Under the pieces are notes generated by a model. It had not been told where the DNA came from and did not search any database. It saw nothing but the letters and a program-made list of their open reading frames with translations. This document shows, one piece after another, positions 1 to 7,442 of a stretch of DNA of 64,000 bases. Position 1 is the first letter of the stretch, and every line of letters starts with the position of its first letter. The stretch spans positions 1,879,398-1,943,397 of the forward strand of contig NZ_LMPM01000001.1 of NCBI RefSeq assembly GCF_001423845.1. Reading direction: 5' to 3'. This DNA is from Sphingomonas sp. Leaf357 (GTDB lineage Bacteria; Pseudomonadota; Alphaproteobacteria; Sphingomonadales; Sphingomonadaceae). The translations under genes were made by a program, and so were the position numbers.

Positions 1-534
1 GCCGTTGACGTCGGTCAGCGAGACGGCCTGGCCTTCCTTGGCTGCGGTCAGCGGCTCGCCTTCGACGGTGGTCAGCACGGTCTTGCCACCGCCGGCGTCG
101 ATCTTGGCGATCAGATCTGTCGCGCTGATCTTGCCGGGCACGACGTGATAGGTCAGCACCTTGACCAAGGTCGCCTTGTTCTCGGGCTTCAGCAGCGTGT
201 CGACCGTGCCCGGGGCGAGGCGCGAGAAGGCGTCGTTGGTCGGCGCGAAGACGGTGAACGGGCCGGGACCGGACAGCGTCTCTGCAAGGCCAGCGGCCTT
301 CACGGCGGCGACCAGGGTCGTCAGGTTCGGTGCGGTCGAGGCGTTTGCAACGATCGTCTTGGTCGCATCCATCGCGGCTCCACCGACGGCGGGGTTCGGC
401 GCGGCGGGCGCGGGCGCGGCGGCGGCCGGCGCAGCTTGCGCCGGGGCGGCGGGCGCTGCGGTCTGGGCCGAGGCGGCGGTGATCGACAACGCGCCGGCCA
501 GCGCGACCAGCGGGAATTTGGCGATGAAGGTCAT
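1..534 (-). CDS. Fasciclin (FAS1) domain secreted protein, 3' end cut by window edge
   Basis: The visible 178 residues start with a signal peptide (about residues 1-24, ending in an ASA-Q type cleavage site), then an Ala/Pro-rich linker to about residue 50, then a FAS1 domain. The FAS1 H1-type motif FTVFAPTNDAF lies at about 93-103 and the YHVVPGK motif at 129-135. The ATG at 534 is preceded by GGAGAG. FAS1 proteins are extracytoplasmic adhesion or matrix proteins; the specific partner is unknown. The gene is downstream of oxyR on the same strand, 74 nt away. The C-terminus lies beyond the window, so total length cannot be judged. Confidence 0.9.
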   Translation of the reverse strand, partial: MTFIAKFPLVALAGALSITAASAQTAAPAAPAQAAPAAAAPAPAAPNPAVGGAAMDATKTIVANASTAPNLTTLVAAVKAAGLAETLSGPGPFTVFAPTNDAFSRLAPGTVDTLLKPENKATLVKVLTYHVVPGKISATDLIAKIDAGGGKTVLTTVEGEPLTAAKEGQAVSLTDVNG

Positions 535-608
535 GTTTCTCTCCGGATTGATAGGCTGCGCCCGAGGGCACGCACCGGGAGATACGTTCCAAATCGCGAA
601 TGGTTTCC

Positions 609-1511
609 TCAGCGCGCCTCGGCCAGGGCACGGGCGAGCAGGTGAAAGTCCTTTTCGCGGGGCGACGCGCGCCGCCAGACCAGGGCGATCCGGCGCGACG
701 GATTTTCGGCTTCCAGCGGCCGCGCGGTCAACCCCGTATGCTCCAATATTCCCGCCTTCAGCGCCATTTCCGGCAGCATCGTCACGCCCAAGCCGTTATC
801 GACCATCTGCACGATCGTGTGTAGCGAGGTGCCCATTATCGTCGCCTCGGCGCGCAGTTCCGGGCGGTTGCAGGCAGCCAGCGCGTGATCCTTCAGGCAA
901 TGCCCGTCTTCGAGCAGCAGCAGCCGGGTCTCGTCGATCTCCGCCGCCCGCATCGACACGGCATGCGCGCCCAGTTCCGCCTCAGGCCCGGCGATGAACA
1001 GACGGTCCTCGAAGAGCGTTTCGCTCGACACCTCGCCGCACGCGTAAGGCAGCGCCAGCAGCACGCAATCGGTGCGCCCGTTGTGCAGCCCCTCGCATGC
1101 CGCGCCGCTCGGCTCCTCGCGCAGGAACAGCCTCAGGTCGGGATACTCGGCGCGCAACCGCGGCAGGATGCTCGGCAGCATGAACGGTGCGATCGTCGGG
1201 ATCACGCTCATGCGCAGCTCGCCCGATAGCGGCCGGCCGGCGGCGCGGGCGAGATCGCCCAACTCCTCCGCCTCGCGCAGCACGCGGCGGGCCTTGTCCG
1301 AAATGCGTTCGCCGATTGGCGTGAAGCGCACCACGCGGCGCGTGCGCTCGACCAGCACCACGCCGATCAGCGTCTCGAGTTCGCGGATGCCCGCCGACAG
1401 CGTGGATTGCGTGACGAAGCACGCCTCCGCCGCGCGGCTGAAGTGACCATGATCCCTGAGCGCGACAAGATATTGCAACTGCTTCAAGGTCGGGAGATAG
1501 GTCGCCATCAT
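609..1511 (-). CDS. oxyR: OxyR-type LysR-family peroxide-sensing regulator
   Basis: A 300-residue LysR protein. The winged helix-turn-helix is at residues 5-65 (FSRAAEACFVTQSTLSAGIRELE) and the substrate-like sensor domain follows. The key evidence is Cys205 in GHCLKDHA and Cys214 nine residues later, the same spacing as the peroxide-reactive Cys199/Cys208 pair of E. coli OxyR. It should activate peroxide-defence genes when this disulfide forms. Start is at 1511; the next Met (1508) is equally possible. The 70-nt upstream gap (1512-1581) is AT-rich with ATAG/CTAT-like elements, which could be an autoregulatory site but is unproven. Upstream neighbour is a TauE/SafE exporter. Confidence 0.9.
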   Translation of the reverse strand: MMATYLPTLKQLQYLVALRDHGHFSRAAEACFVTQSTLSAGIRELETLIGVVLVERTRRVVRFTPIGERISDKARRVLREAEELGDLARAAGRPLSGELRMSVIPTIAPFMLPSILPRLRAEYPDLRLFLREEPSGAACEGLHNGRTDCVLLALPYACGEVSSETLFEDRLFIAGPEAELGAHAVSMRAAEIDETRLLLLEDGHCLKDHALAACNRPELRAEATIMGTSLHTIVQMVDNGLGVTMLPEMALKAGILEHTGLTARPLEAENPSRRIALVWRRASPREKDFHLLARALAEAR

Positions 1512-1581
1512 CGCTCCGCTCGATCAATAATCGTCGGATAGACTATAGGATCGATAAAGCGCCGGACAGTATCGGTCGCCG

Positions 1582-2349
1582 TTATTTCAGCGCGACATAG
1601 AGGTTGAAGATGCTGGTCAGTGTCAGGATCGCACCGACCAGGAACATCAGCGTCTTTGCCGGAACGCGCCGTGCGAGCAGCGCTCCAAACGGAGCCGCGA
1701 TCACGCCGCCGATCAGCAGGCCGACCGTCGCCATCGTGAACGCAGCGAGCCCCAATTGTGTGATGAACGTGGCGGAGATCGTCGCGGTCAGGAAGAATTC
1801 GGCGGTGTTGACGGTGCCGACCGTCATGCGTGGCGAGGCACCCTGGACCAGCAGGTTGCTCGTCACCACCGGCCCCCAGCCGCCGCCGCCCGCCGCATCA
1901 AGGAAACCGCCGACCAGGCCGAGCGGCTCGACGATCTTCGGCTCGCGCTCGCGCGGTGGATAGCGCAGCGCGCGGAACAGCAGGTACAGGCCGATGCACG
2001 CAAGATAGGCGAGGATGAACGGCTTGGCGGTGGCGGCATTGATGTTCGACAGCACATACGCCCCGAGCACGCCGCCGATCACGCCGGGGATCATCAGGCG
2101 GAAGAACAGCTTCCAGTTCACGTTGCGATGCAGTGCGTGGCTGATGCCGGACACGGCGGTGGTGAACGTCTCGACCGTATGCACGCCGGCGGAGGCGGCG
2201 GCGGGGGGCACGCCGAGGAACAGCAGCAGCGAATTGGAGATCACGCCAAACGCCATGCCCAGCGCACCGTCCACCATCTGCGCGGCGAAACCCACGGCGA
2301 TGAACGGCAGCAGGGCTTCGAGCGTCGCAACCGACAGATAAGACTCCAA
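1582..2349 (-). CDS. TSUP/TauE-SafE family membrane exporter
   Basis: A 255-residue polytopic inner-membrane protein with about eight hydrophobic segments. It shows the duplicated family pattern: an N-terminal GFAAQMVDGALGMAFGV segment and the matching VGGFLDAAGGGGWGPV segment in the second half. TauE/SafE proteins are implicated in export of sulfite, sulfoacetate or related organosulfur anions; the substrate here cannot be read from sequence. It is divergent from the serine acetyltransferase gene (2510) with a 160-nt shared upstream region, which fits a loose sulfur-metabolism link, and lies upstream of oxyR on the same strand. Confidence 0.87.
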   Translation of the reverse strand: MESYLSVATLEALLPFIAVGFAAQMVDGALGMAFGVISNSLLLFLGVPPAAASAGVHTVETFTTAVSGISHALHRNVNWKLFFRLMIPGVIGGVLGAYVLSNINAATAKPFILAYLACIGLYLLFRALRYPPREREPKIVEPLGLVGGFLDAAGGGGWGPVVTSNLLVQGASPRMTVGTVNTAEFFLTATISATFITQLGLAAFTMATVGLLIGGVIAAPFGALLARRVPAKTLMFLVGAILTLTSIFNLYVALK

Positions 2350-2509
2350 GACGATCCCCAGTTTGACGGCGCGACCCGGTCGAAATCGCGCAACGCGGGA
2401 TATCCTACAAGGAAGATAGGGTTTGGCGCCAGAAACTTACGATGGGGCGGTGCTTTAATTTGATGCCCGGAACGATTAGATAGCGCGTCAGAAAACTAGG
2501 GGACTGACG

Positions 2510-3190
2510 ATGATACAGCGGCTGGTCGCTTATCTCGATTCGATCAAGCTGCGCGATCCGGCGCCGCGTTCGCGCTGGGAAATCCTCACTTATCCTGGGG
2601 TGTGGGCGCTCGGCTATCATCGCATCGCCCATCGCCTGTTCAAGGCGCGATTGTTCTTCCTCGCCCGGCTGGTCAACCACTGGTCGCGCATGTTCACCGC
2701 GATCGACATCCATCCCGGCGCGACGATCGGGCGCGATTTCTTCATCGACCACGGTTTCGTGGTGATCGGAGAGACGGCCGAGATCGGCGATAACGTCACG
2801 ATCTATCAATGCGTTACGCTGGGAGGCACCAGCCCGGACAATGGCGTGGCGGGCAAGCGCCACCCGACCTTGGCGGACGGCGTGATCATCGGGTCCGGCG
2901 CTCAGGTGCTGGGTCCGATCCTGGTCGGCAAGGGCGCGCGGGTCGGGGCCAATGCGGTCGTGACCAAGCCGGTGCCGGAGGGCGCGGTGATGGTCGGCAT
3001 CCCAGCGCGCGCGACGATGGTCGAGGGCGGGCAGAAACAGCCCGGCTTCCTGGCCTATGGTACGCCGTGCAGCGACGTGTTCGACCCGCAGACGCAAAAG
3101 GTCGAACTGCTGCGGTGCGAACTGGAGACGATGCGCAAGCGGCTCGATGCCCTGCTCGCCGAAAATGAGGATCTGCGCGACCGTGCCTGA
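2510..3190 (+). CDS. cysE: Serine O-acetyltransferase (short, EpsC-like form)
   Basis: This 226-residue enzyme acetylates L-serine with acetyl-CoA, the committed step of cysteine synthesis. The left-handed beta-helix of hexapeptide repeats spans about residues 62-170. Asp66 (in AIDIHPG) and His81 (in FIDHG) have the same 15-residue spacing as the catalytic Asp143/His158 of E. coli CysE, followed by GETAEIG and VTLGGT. The N-terminal helical domain is short, as in EpsC-type SATs, and the C-terminus (about 190-226) is a Leu-rich coiled coil. Start chosen at ATG 2510 after AGGGGA. The DUF2794 gene follows 18 nt later. Confidence 0.92.
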   Translation: MIQRLVAYLDSIKLRDPAPRSRWEILTYPGVWALGYHRIAHRLFKARLFFLARLVNHWSRMFTAIDIHPGATIGRDFFIDHGFVVIGETAEIGDNVTIYQCVTLGGTSPDNGVAGKRHPTLADGVIIGSGAQVLGPILVGKGARVGANAVVTKPVPEGAVMVGIPARATMVEGGQKQPGFLAYGTPCSDVFDPQTQKVELLRCELETMRKRLDALLAENEDLRDRA

Positions 3191-3208
3191 TCGGCGGGCC
3201 GAGGCCTG

Positions 3209-3556
3209 ATGGGTGTCGTCACGCCATTCCCGGTGCCGCCGCGCGGCGGGGAGACCCAGATCGGGTTCGAACGCGCCGAACTCACCAGGATCCTCGATCT
3301 CTACGGCCGGATGGTCGCGGCGGGTCATTGGAAAGATTATGCGATGGATCTCGGGCGCGAGGCCGCGATCTTCTCTGCCTTCCGCCGCGCGGCCGAGCGG
3401 CCCGAATTCCGAATCGAGAAGCGCCCGGCGTTGCGCAACCGGCAGGGCATGTGGGCGCTGATCGGCGAAGGCGGCGCGGTGCTGAAGCGGGGGCACGATC
3501 TGGCCCCGGTGCTGGCGCCGGTCGAACGGCGGCTGATGAAGCTGGTGGCTGAGTGA
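3209..3556 (+). CDS. DUF2794 family protein
   Basis: A 115-residue soluble protein that matches my recollection of the DUF2794 family, a small alphaproteobacterial family of unknown function. Recognisable features are FERAELTRILDLYGRMVAAGHWKDYAMD and the C-terminal VLKRGHDLAPVLAPVERRL, with no signal peptide or membrane segment. It starts 18 nt after cysE and is probably co-transcribed with it. No function is assigned. Confidence 0.8.
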   Translation: MGVVTPFPVPPRGGETQIGFERAELTRILDLYGRMVAAGHWKDYAMDLGREAAIFSAFRRAAERPEFRIEKRPALRNRQGMWALIGEGGAVLKRGHDLAPVLAPVERRLMKLVAE

Positions 3557-3585
3557 GCTTCACCCGCCGCTGACCGTCTCAACAT

Positions 3586-3668
3586 CGTCACCCCAGCGCA
3601 GGCTGGGGTATCCATGGGGCGGACGGTGCGCCCGCCCCACCGAGATCCCAACCTGCGCTGGGATGACG
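3586..3668. repeat. Intergenic palindromic repeat, family A
   Basis: An imperfect inverted repeat: left arm 3586-3622 (CGTCACCCCAGCGCAGG...) and right arm about 3631-3668, ending CCTGCGCTGGGATGACG. It lies between the convergent ends of the DUF2794 gene and the membrane protein gene. It looks like a REP-type dispersed element and could form a bidirectional 3'-end hairpin; no T-tract is present. Confidence 0.75.
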
Positions 3669-3674
3669 CGCTTG

Positions 3675-4745
3675 TTACGCGCTTACCGGCACCATCTGCC
3701 CCACCGGTGGCAGGCGATCCGCCACGCTGCCCAACGTGCCGACCACCAGCTTGCGCATCGGGTGCCAGAAGGCGGAGAGGGTCAGCAATGCGGAACCGAT
3801 GATCAGCGCGGTGAACGCCCAGGCCAATTCGACCGCACCGGCCGTCTCGAACAGCGAAGACAGAGCGTAGAGCACGTAGACGAGGCTGGAGACGAGCAAG
3901 GCGCGCCGGTCCACCGCCAGGGCGACGAAGCCGAACACGAGGTAGAGCGCGATCACGATCATCGCCATGCCGATGCCGATCGCCCCGTCGAACACGCCGA
4001 GGATGTTGAACAAGGCATGCGCGATCATCGGGGCGGCGGCGAGGTGCAGCCAGAAGGCGACGTCGGAGCGGCGCGTGCGGCGTTCGCGGTCGCTCATGTC
4101 CCAGCGCATCGCGAAGGTGAACATCGCGATGCCCGCGGCCAGCACCAGCCAATAAAGCGCGTCCTTGGCGGCGGGGATGAATCCGACGACCAAGGCCATC
4201 ACCACGGCGACCACCGCGACCGCGCCGGCGGCGACGGTGATCGGCACCATGAAGCGGCGCCAGTGCAGCACGGCCGCGCCGGCGGTGATCGCGGCGATGA
4301 CCGCGCCGATCACGCCGACGACCGGTTCGGGATGATTGGCGGCGTGATCGCGGACGAACGCCTGCAGCGCATCGCCATTGGCGACCACCAGGCCGAACAA
4401 CGCGCCCGCAACGCCGCCGATGAAGCCGATCAGCAGCAGGATCGAGGGCAGGGCCATGCGGCGCTGACGCGTGAAATATTCGGCCAGCCCCCAGGTTGCC
4501 GCCGCCACCGCGACGCCACCGAGCGCTTCGTGCACCGATCGCCCGAGCCAGCCGACCCCAAGCAACACGGCGAAGGCGGCGATCGATACGAAGATGTCGT
4601 TGAAGCCGGTCAGCAACCGGAAGCTTTCCTCATCGACCGCAGGGGCGGAGCGCCCGGCGGCGATATGGTTGCGCAGTGCCGCCGCCGTCTGGGCGCTGAT
4701 CGCCCCGGCCGTGACCGCCCCGTCGATATCGCTTTCGCTATACAT
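3675..4745 (-). CDS. Polytopic membrane protein, DUF2157/DUF4401-like
   Basis: A 356-residue inner-membrane protein with a short polar N-terminus (MYSESDIDGAVTAGAISAQ) and roughly ten to eleven hydrophobic segments starting near residue 47. The N-terminal helix followed by many TM helices resembles DUF2157/DUF4401 proteins, whose function is unknown; this match is by look only. The ATG at 4745 has a strong AGGAGG six to seven bases upstream. Upstream are an SD-pairing hairpin (4752-4777) and a perfect palindrome (4781-4810), which suggest dedicated regulation. The transport substrate, if any, is unknown. Confidence 0.7.
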   Translation of the reverse strand: MYSESDIDGAVTAGAISAQTAAALRNHIAAGRSAPAVDEESFRLLTGFNDIFVSIAAFAVLLGVGWLGRSVHEALGGVAVAAATWGLAEYFTRQRRMALPSILLLIGFIGGVAGALFGLVVANGDALQAFVRDHAANHPEPVVGVIGAVIAAITAGAAVLHWRRFMVPITVAAGAVAVVAVVMALVVGFIPAAKDALYWLVLAAGIAMFTFAMRWDMSDRERRTRRSDVAFWLHLAAAPMIAHALFNILGVFDGAIGIGMAMIVIALYLVFGFVALAVDRRALLVSSLVYVLYALSSLFETAGAVELAWAFTALIIGSALLTLSAFWHPMRKLVVGTLGSVADRLPPVGQMVPVSA

Positions 4746-4751
4746 TGGTGG

Positions 4752-4777
4752 ATCCTCCTGTCTGTGCGAAGGAGGAT
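4752..4777 (-). promoter_or_regulatory. Hairpin that can sequester the Shine-Dalgarno of the 4745 gene
   Basis: On the minus strand ATCCTCC (4777-4771) is followed after 12 nt by GGAGGAT (4758-4752). The second arm is the Shine-Dalgarno sequence of the membrane protein gene starting at 4745. The two arms pair perfectly over 7 bp, so the leader could hide the ribosome site. Whether the transcript begins far enough upstream to include both arms is not known. Confidence 0.5.
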
Positions 4778-4780
4778 ATC

Positions 4781-4810
4781 ATTAGTGTATTGGTGGCGCA
4801 ATACACTAAT
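4781..4810. promoter_or_regulatory. Perfect 12-bp palindromic operator candidate
   Basis: ATTAGTGTATTG (4781-4792), a 6-bp spacer (GTGGCG), and CAATACACTAAT (4799-4810) form an exact inverted repeat. It is much more AT-rich than its surroundings and lies 36 bp upstream of the membrane protein start codon. Centre-to-centre arm spacing of about 18 bp fits a dimeric HTH repressor. No regulator gene of GntR, PadR or similar type is adjacent, so the regulator would be encoded elsewhere. Confidence 0.65.
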
Positions 4811-4869
4811 TCAGGGTGAGGTCTACCTGGGGGAACAGCTTTCTCGTGGATCGCTTGTTGTTCGATACG

Positions 4870-4978
4870 GCGCTTCCCCGGCGAAGGCCGGGGTCCAGTC
4901 GGAAAGTCCGATGTGATAAGGCGCAACGCCGATCACATCTGCCTCGCAACTGGACCCCGGCCTTCGCCGGGGAAGCGC
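4870..4978. repeat. Intergenic palindromic repeat, family B, with inner hairpins
   Basis: A perfect 30-bp inverted repeat: 4870-4899 (GCGCTTCCCCGGCGAAGG...) and 4949-4978. The 49-nt interior holds a nested palindrome ATGTGAT (4911-4917) / ATCACAT (4932-4938) and GGCG/CGCC (4920-4923/4927-4930). It is a cruciform-like element between the PEP-CTERM gene 3' end and the membrane protein gene 5' region; it is probably a dispersed repeat. Confidence 0.8.
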
Positions 4979-5025
4979 TTGTTCGAAAGTAAGAGAGAGC
5001 GGAATGAGCCGCCCCTGCGCCGAAA

Positions 5026-5808
5026 TCAGCGTAGCAGCAGTTTCGCCTCGTGGCGCAGGAGCAACCGTGTCTTGATCGTCTTGTACGTCCGGCGCAGGAA
5101 CATGCCGATCAGGCCGAAGCCCAGGATCATCATGCCCCAGGTGGCCGGCTCCGGCACGGCGACGGCGAAGACCTGGCTCTGGCGCTGGTTGTTGCCGAAG
5201 AGATAGTTGAGCTGATAGTTGCTCAGGAACTGCCACGATCCGCTGGCGACGTTGCCGAGATATTGGTTGGCGAGCGACTGGCTGGCCGCCAGATTGACGT
5301 AGGTACCGCTGCTCTGGAAATTGCCGACGCGGAAATCGCCGCCGGTGACGTTGAACGGGGTGGTCGCCGTCTCATAGACGATCTCCCACACCGCCATCTG
5401 AGTCGCTGCGGAAACGATCGTCTTCTGGTCGCCGGTCGCGTTGGCCAGTTCGGTGGCGGAGTGCGACAGCAAAGCGCCCAGCTGCTGGCGACGCGACGCG
5501 TCCGGGACGATCGTCGAACCGGTCACATAGGTATACGAACCCGTCGACATCGAGGTGTAGAGATCGATGCAATAGCTGAAGATATCGACCGGCATGTTGT
5601 ACGACGTCGTGCCGACCAGTTCGAACTGGCCGATACCGGTATTGTCCAGCGCGAGATAGTTGGGCGACGACGGCGTGTAGCGGCGGACATCGCCGACGAC
5701 CAGGCCGGGCGACCAGTTCCAGCTCGTGACGTTGATCGACTGCGCGTTACCGGCACTCGACCCCAGAGCGGCGGCAAAGGTTGCGGCCGCGATCATCAGC
5801 TTCTTCAT
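5026..5808 (-). CDS. PEP-CTERM domain secreted protein with an extended C-terminal tail
   Basis: A 260-residue exported protein. It has a signal peptide at residues 1-22 (MKKLMIAAATFAAALGSSAGNAQ) and a sorting signal near the end: VPEPATW at about 218, a hydrophobic MMILGFGLIGMFL segment, then RR. Proteins of this type are recognised by an exosortase and attached outside the cell, often with EPS; no exosortase gene is in the window. The start is ATG 5808, which follows AGGGGAG; an in-frame ATG at 5850 lacks this. Oddly, about 20 residues (TYKTIKTRLLLRHEAKLLLR) follow the RR, whereas these proteins usually end within a few residues of it. Confidence 0.88.
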   Translation of the reverse strand: MKKLMIAAATFAAALGSSAGNAQSINVTSWNWSPGLVVGDVRRYTPSSPNYLALDNTGIGQFELVGTTSYNMPVDIFSYCIDLYTSMSTGSYTYVTGSTIVPDASRRQQLGALLSHSATELANATGDQKTIVSAATQMAVWEIVYETATTPFNVTGGDFRVGNFQSSGTYVNLAASQSLANQYLGNVASGSWQFLSNYQLNYLFGNNQRQSQVFAVAVPEPATWGMMILGFGLIGMFLRRTYKTIKTRLLLRHEAKLLLR

Positions 5809-5962
5809 GATAACTCCCCTTACACCCACGTGCGACGCCCCCGCGTACACGGTAGAATTAAGGGAATGTTAACCTCATTACGCCGCAGTATCAATCGTGT
5901 CTTTGTGCCGAAATGATACAGTATCGAGGCTTCGGGGTAGGTCGAGAACTAGCTCGCCCCAA

Positions 5963-5994
5963 GTCGCGTCCCCGACCTCGGCCGGAGACGCGAC
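5963..5994 (-). terminator. Possible hairpin downstream of the SDR gene
   Basis: GTCGCGTC (5963-5970) and GACGCGAC (5987-5994) form an 8-bp perfect stem just after the SDR stop codon. There is no clear T-tract on either strand, so a terminator role is uncertain; it may only be an mRNA 3'-end structure. The rest of 5809-6008 is the promoter region of the PEP-CTERM gene. Confidence 0.35.
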
Positions 5995-6008
5995 GACAGC
6001 GACGGGGA

Positions 6009-6908
6009 TCAGCCCGCCTGAAGCTTGCCCAGGATGCTGATCGACTGTTCCGAACCCGATTGCGGGGTCAGTTCGCCGGTACGATCGGTGATCTCGGCCC
6101 AATGCGCCGCGATTCCTTCAGGCGACAGATCGTCGCCGGTCAGCAACTTACCCTGCGTCAGCGTGACATAAGCGGCCTGGAACACGCCGGCGCCGGCACC
6201 GATGATCATGTTGGTCGGCGCATCCTCGGATACGAGATACAAAGCCGCCGGCGCGACCTTCTCGGGCGCGAAGGCGGCGAACGCCTCGGCCGGGAACAGA
6301 TCCTCGGTCATGCGCGTGCCCGCGGTCGGGGCGATCGTGTTGACCTTGATGTTGTTCTTGGCACCTTCGATCGCCAGCGTCTTGGTCAGGCCGGCCAGGC
6401 CGAGCTTGGCTGCGCCATAATTCGCCTGACCAAAATTGCCGTAGAGGCCGGTGGACGATGCGGTCATCAACAGGCGGCCGTAATTCTGCGCGCGCATCGT
6501 CTCCCACACCGCCTTGGAGACGTTGGCCGAGCCGTTGAGATGGACGTCGATGACGAAGCGGAAATCGGCCGGCTCCATCTTGGCGAAGCTCTTGTCGCGC
6601 AACACGCCGGCATTGTTGATGACGATATGCACGCCGCCCCAGGCTTCCTTGGCCTTGGCGACCATCTCGACCATCTGTTCATATTCGGTGACGCTGCCGC
6701 CGTTCGACATCGCGGTTCCGCCGGCAGCCTGGATTTCCTCGACGACCTTGAGGGCCGCATCGGAATGGCCGGTGCCGTCGCGCGCGCCGCCGAGATCGTT
6801 GACGACGACCTTCGCGCCGCGCTTGGCGAGTTCGAGGGCATAGGCACGGCCAAGGCCGCCGCCGGCACCGGTTACGATGGCGACTTTGTCGTCGAAGCGG
6901 ATAGACAT
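6009..6908 (-). CDS. Short-chain dehydrogenase/reductase, hydroxyacyl-CoA dehydrogenase-like
   Basis: A 299-residue NAD(P)-dependent SDR. The cofactor motif TGAGGGLG is at 13-20, NNAG at 98-101, catalytic Ser at about 151-152 (MTASS) and the YGAAK Tyr164/Lys168 pair follows. The N-terminal FDDKVAIVTGAGGGLGRAYALELAKRGA and VVNDLGG pattern and the longer C-terminus (about 250-299) resemble the dehydrogenase unit of peroxisomal multifunctional enzyme type 2, suggesting a 3-hydroxyacyl-CoA or related substrate; the exact substrate is inferred only. The start codon directly abuts the T-tract of a terminator-like hairpin (6909-6938). Confidence 0.85.
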   Translation of the reverse strand: MSIRFDDKVAIVTGAGGGLGRAYALELAKRGAKVVVNDLGGARDGTGHSDAALKVVEEIQAAGGTAMSNGGSVTEYEQMVEMVAKAKEAWGGVHIVINNAGVLRDKSFAKMEPADFRFVIDVHLNGSANVSKAVWETMRAQNYGRLLMTASSTGLYGNFGQANYGAAKLGLAGLTKTLAIEGAKNNIKVNTIAPTAGTRMTEDLFPAEAFAAFAPEKVAPAALYLVSEDAPTNMIIGAGAGVFQAAYVTLTQGKLLTGDDLSPEGIAAHWAEITDRTGELTPQSGSEQSISILGKLQAG

Positions 6909-6938
6909 AAAAAAGCGCTCCCAAAATGGTGAGCGCTT
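6909..6938 (-). terminator. Intrinsic-terminator-like hairpin abutting the SDR start codon
   Basis: On the minus strand AAGCGCTC (6938-6931), a 10-nt loop and GAGCGCTT (6920-6913) are followed by a run of T ending directly at the SDR ATG (6908). The hairpin could terminate transcription from the small gene upstream (7006-7287). It also contains the only plausible SD of the SDR gene (GGGAG), so it may act as an attenuator or translational control. Confidence 0.65.
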
Positions 6939-7005
6939 CCTAGGCTATCGGTCGCTGGTGGCAAGGGGGTGGACGATCACGCCCACCCCGCCTGCGGATG
7001 AGAGC

Positions 7006-7287
7006 CTACCGGCCGCCGCGCTCAATGCACTTGTCGGTCTGACCCTTCTTGCACACCGGATATTTCGCCAGCGGCGCTGGGGCGGGATAGGCCTGATCGG
7101 GCGTCGGTGCCTGCTGATAGACGATCCGGGCGCCGGGCGGAACAACCAGCGTGGTATTGGCCGGGCCATAGCCGCCGGTCGGCGTTGCCATGGCGGCGGC
7201 GTCCGGGGCGGGGGCGGCTGCGTCGGGCGCGGTCTGCGCGACTGCGGGGGCGGCCATCGCCAGGGCGGCGAGGATCAAAATCTTCAT
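7006..7287 (-). CDS. Small secreted Ala/Pro-rich protein with C-terminal Cys pair
   Basis: A 93-residue protein with a signal peptide (MKILILAALAMAAPAVAQ), an Ala/Pro-rich segment, and a C-terminus KYPVCKKGQTDKCIERGGR with two Cys. The start is ATG 7287, preceded by GGAGAC; an upstream in-frame ATG lacks support. It is a paralogue of the next gene (7443-7784): both end in a YPxC...TDxCxER pattern. The Cys pair likely forms a disulfide in the periplasm. Function unknown. Confidence 0.75.
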   Translation of the reverse strand: MKILILAALAMAAPAVAQTAPDAAAPAPDAAAMATPTGGYGPANTTLVVPPGARIVYQQAPTPDQAYPAPAPLAKYPVCKKGQTDKCIERGGR

Positions 7288-7408
7288 TTCAATGTCTCCT
7301 GCGGACGGGTCGCGTCTCGGCGACTCCGCTCCATCCAACGCACATTGTGCGTCATGGCTCCATCGTTGCGCAGGCGATTCGACATTTTTTGAAGGGCGGA
7401 AATGAAAC

Positions 7409-7434
7409 GGCCGGCGCCCTGTAAGGTGCCGGCC
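7409..7434 (-). terminator. Terminator for the 7443-7784 gene
   Basis: Read on the minus strand, GGCCGGCACC (7434-7425), a 6-nt loop and GGCGCCGGCC (7418-7409) form a strong stem with one G-U pair. A T-rich stretch (GTTTCATTT) follows. It lies 8 nt after the stop codon of the small secreted protein gene. The rest of 7288-7442 is presumed promoter of the 7287 gene. Confidence 0.6.
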
Positions 7435-7442
7435 GATCAGGC

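Noticed and set aside
5026..5808. Exosortase partner near the PEP-CTERM gene
   Set aside because: No exosortase (XrtA-like) open frame is in the window, so the sorting enzyme must lie elsewhere.
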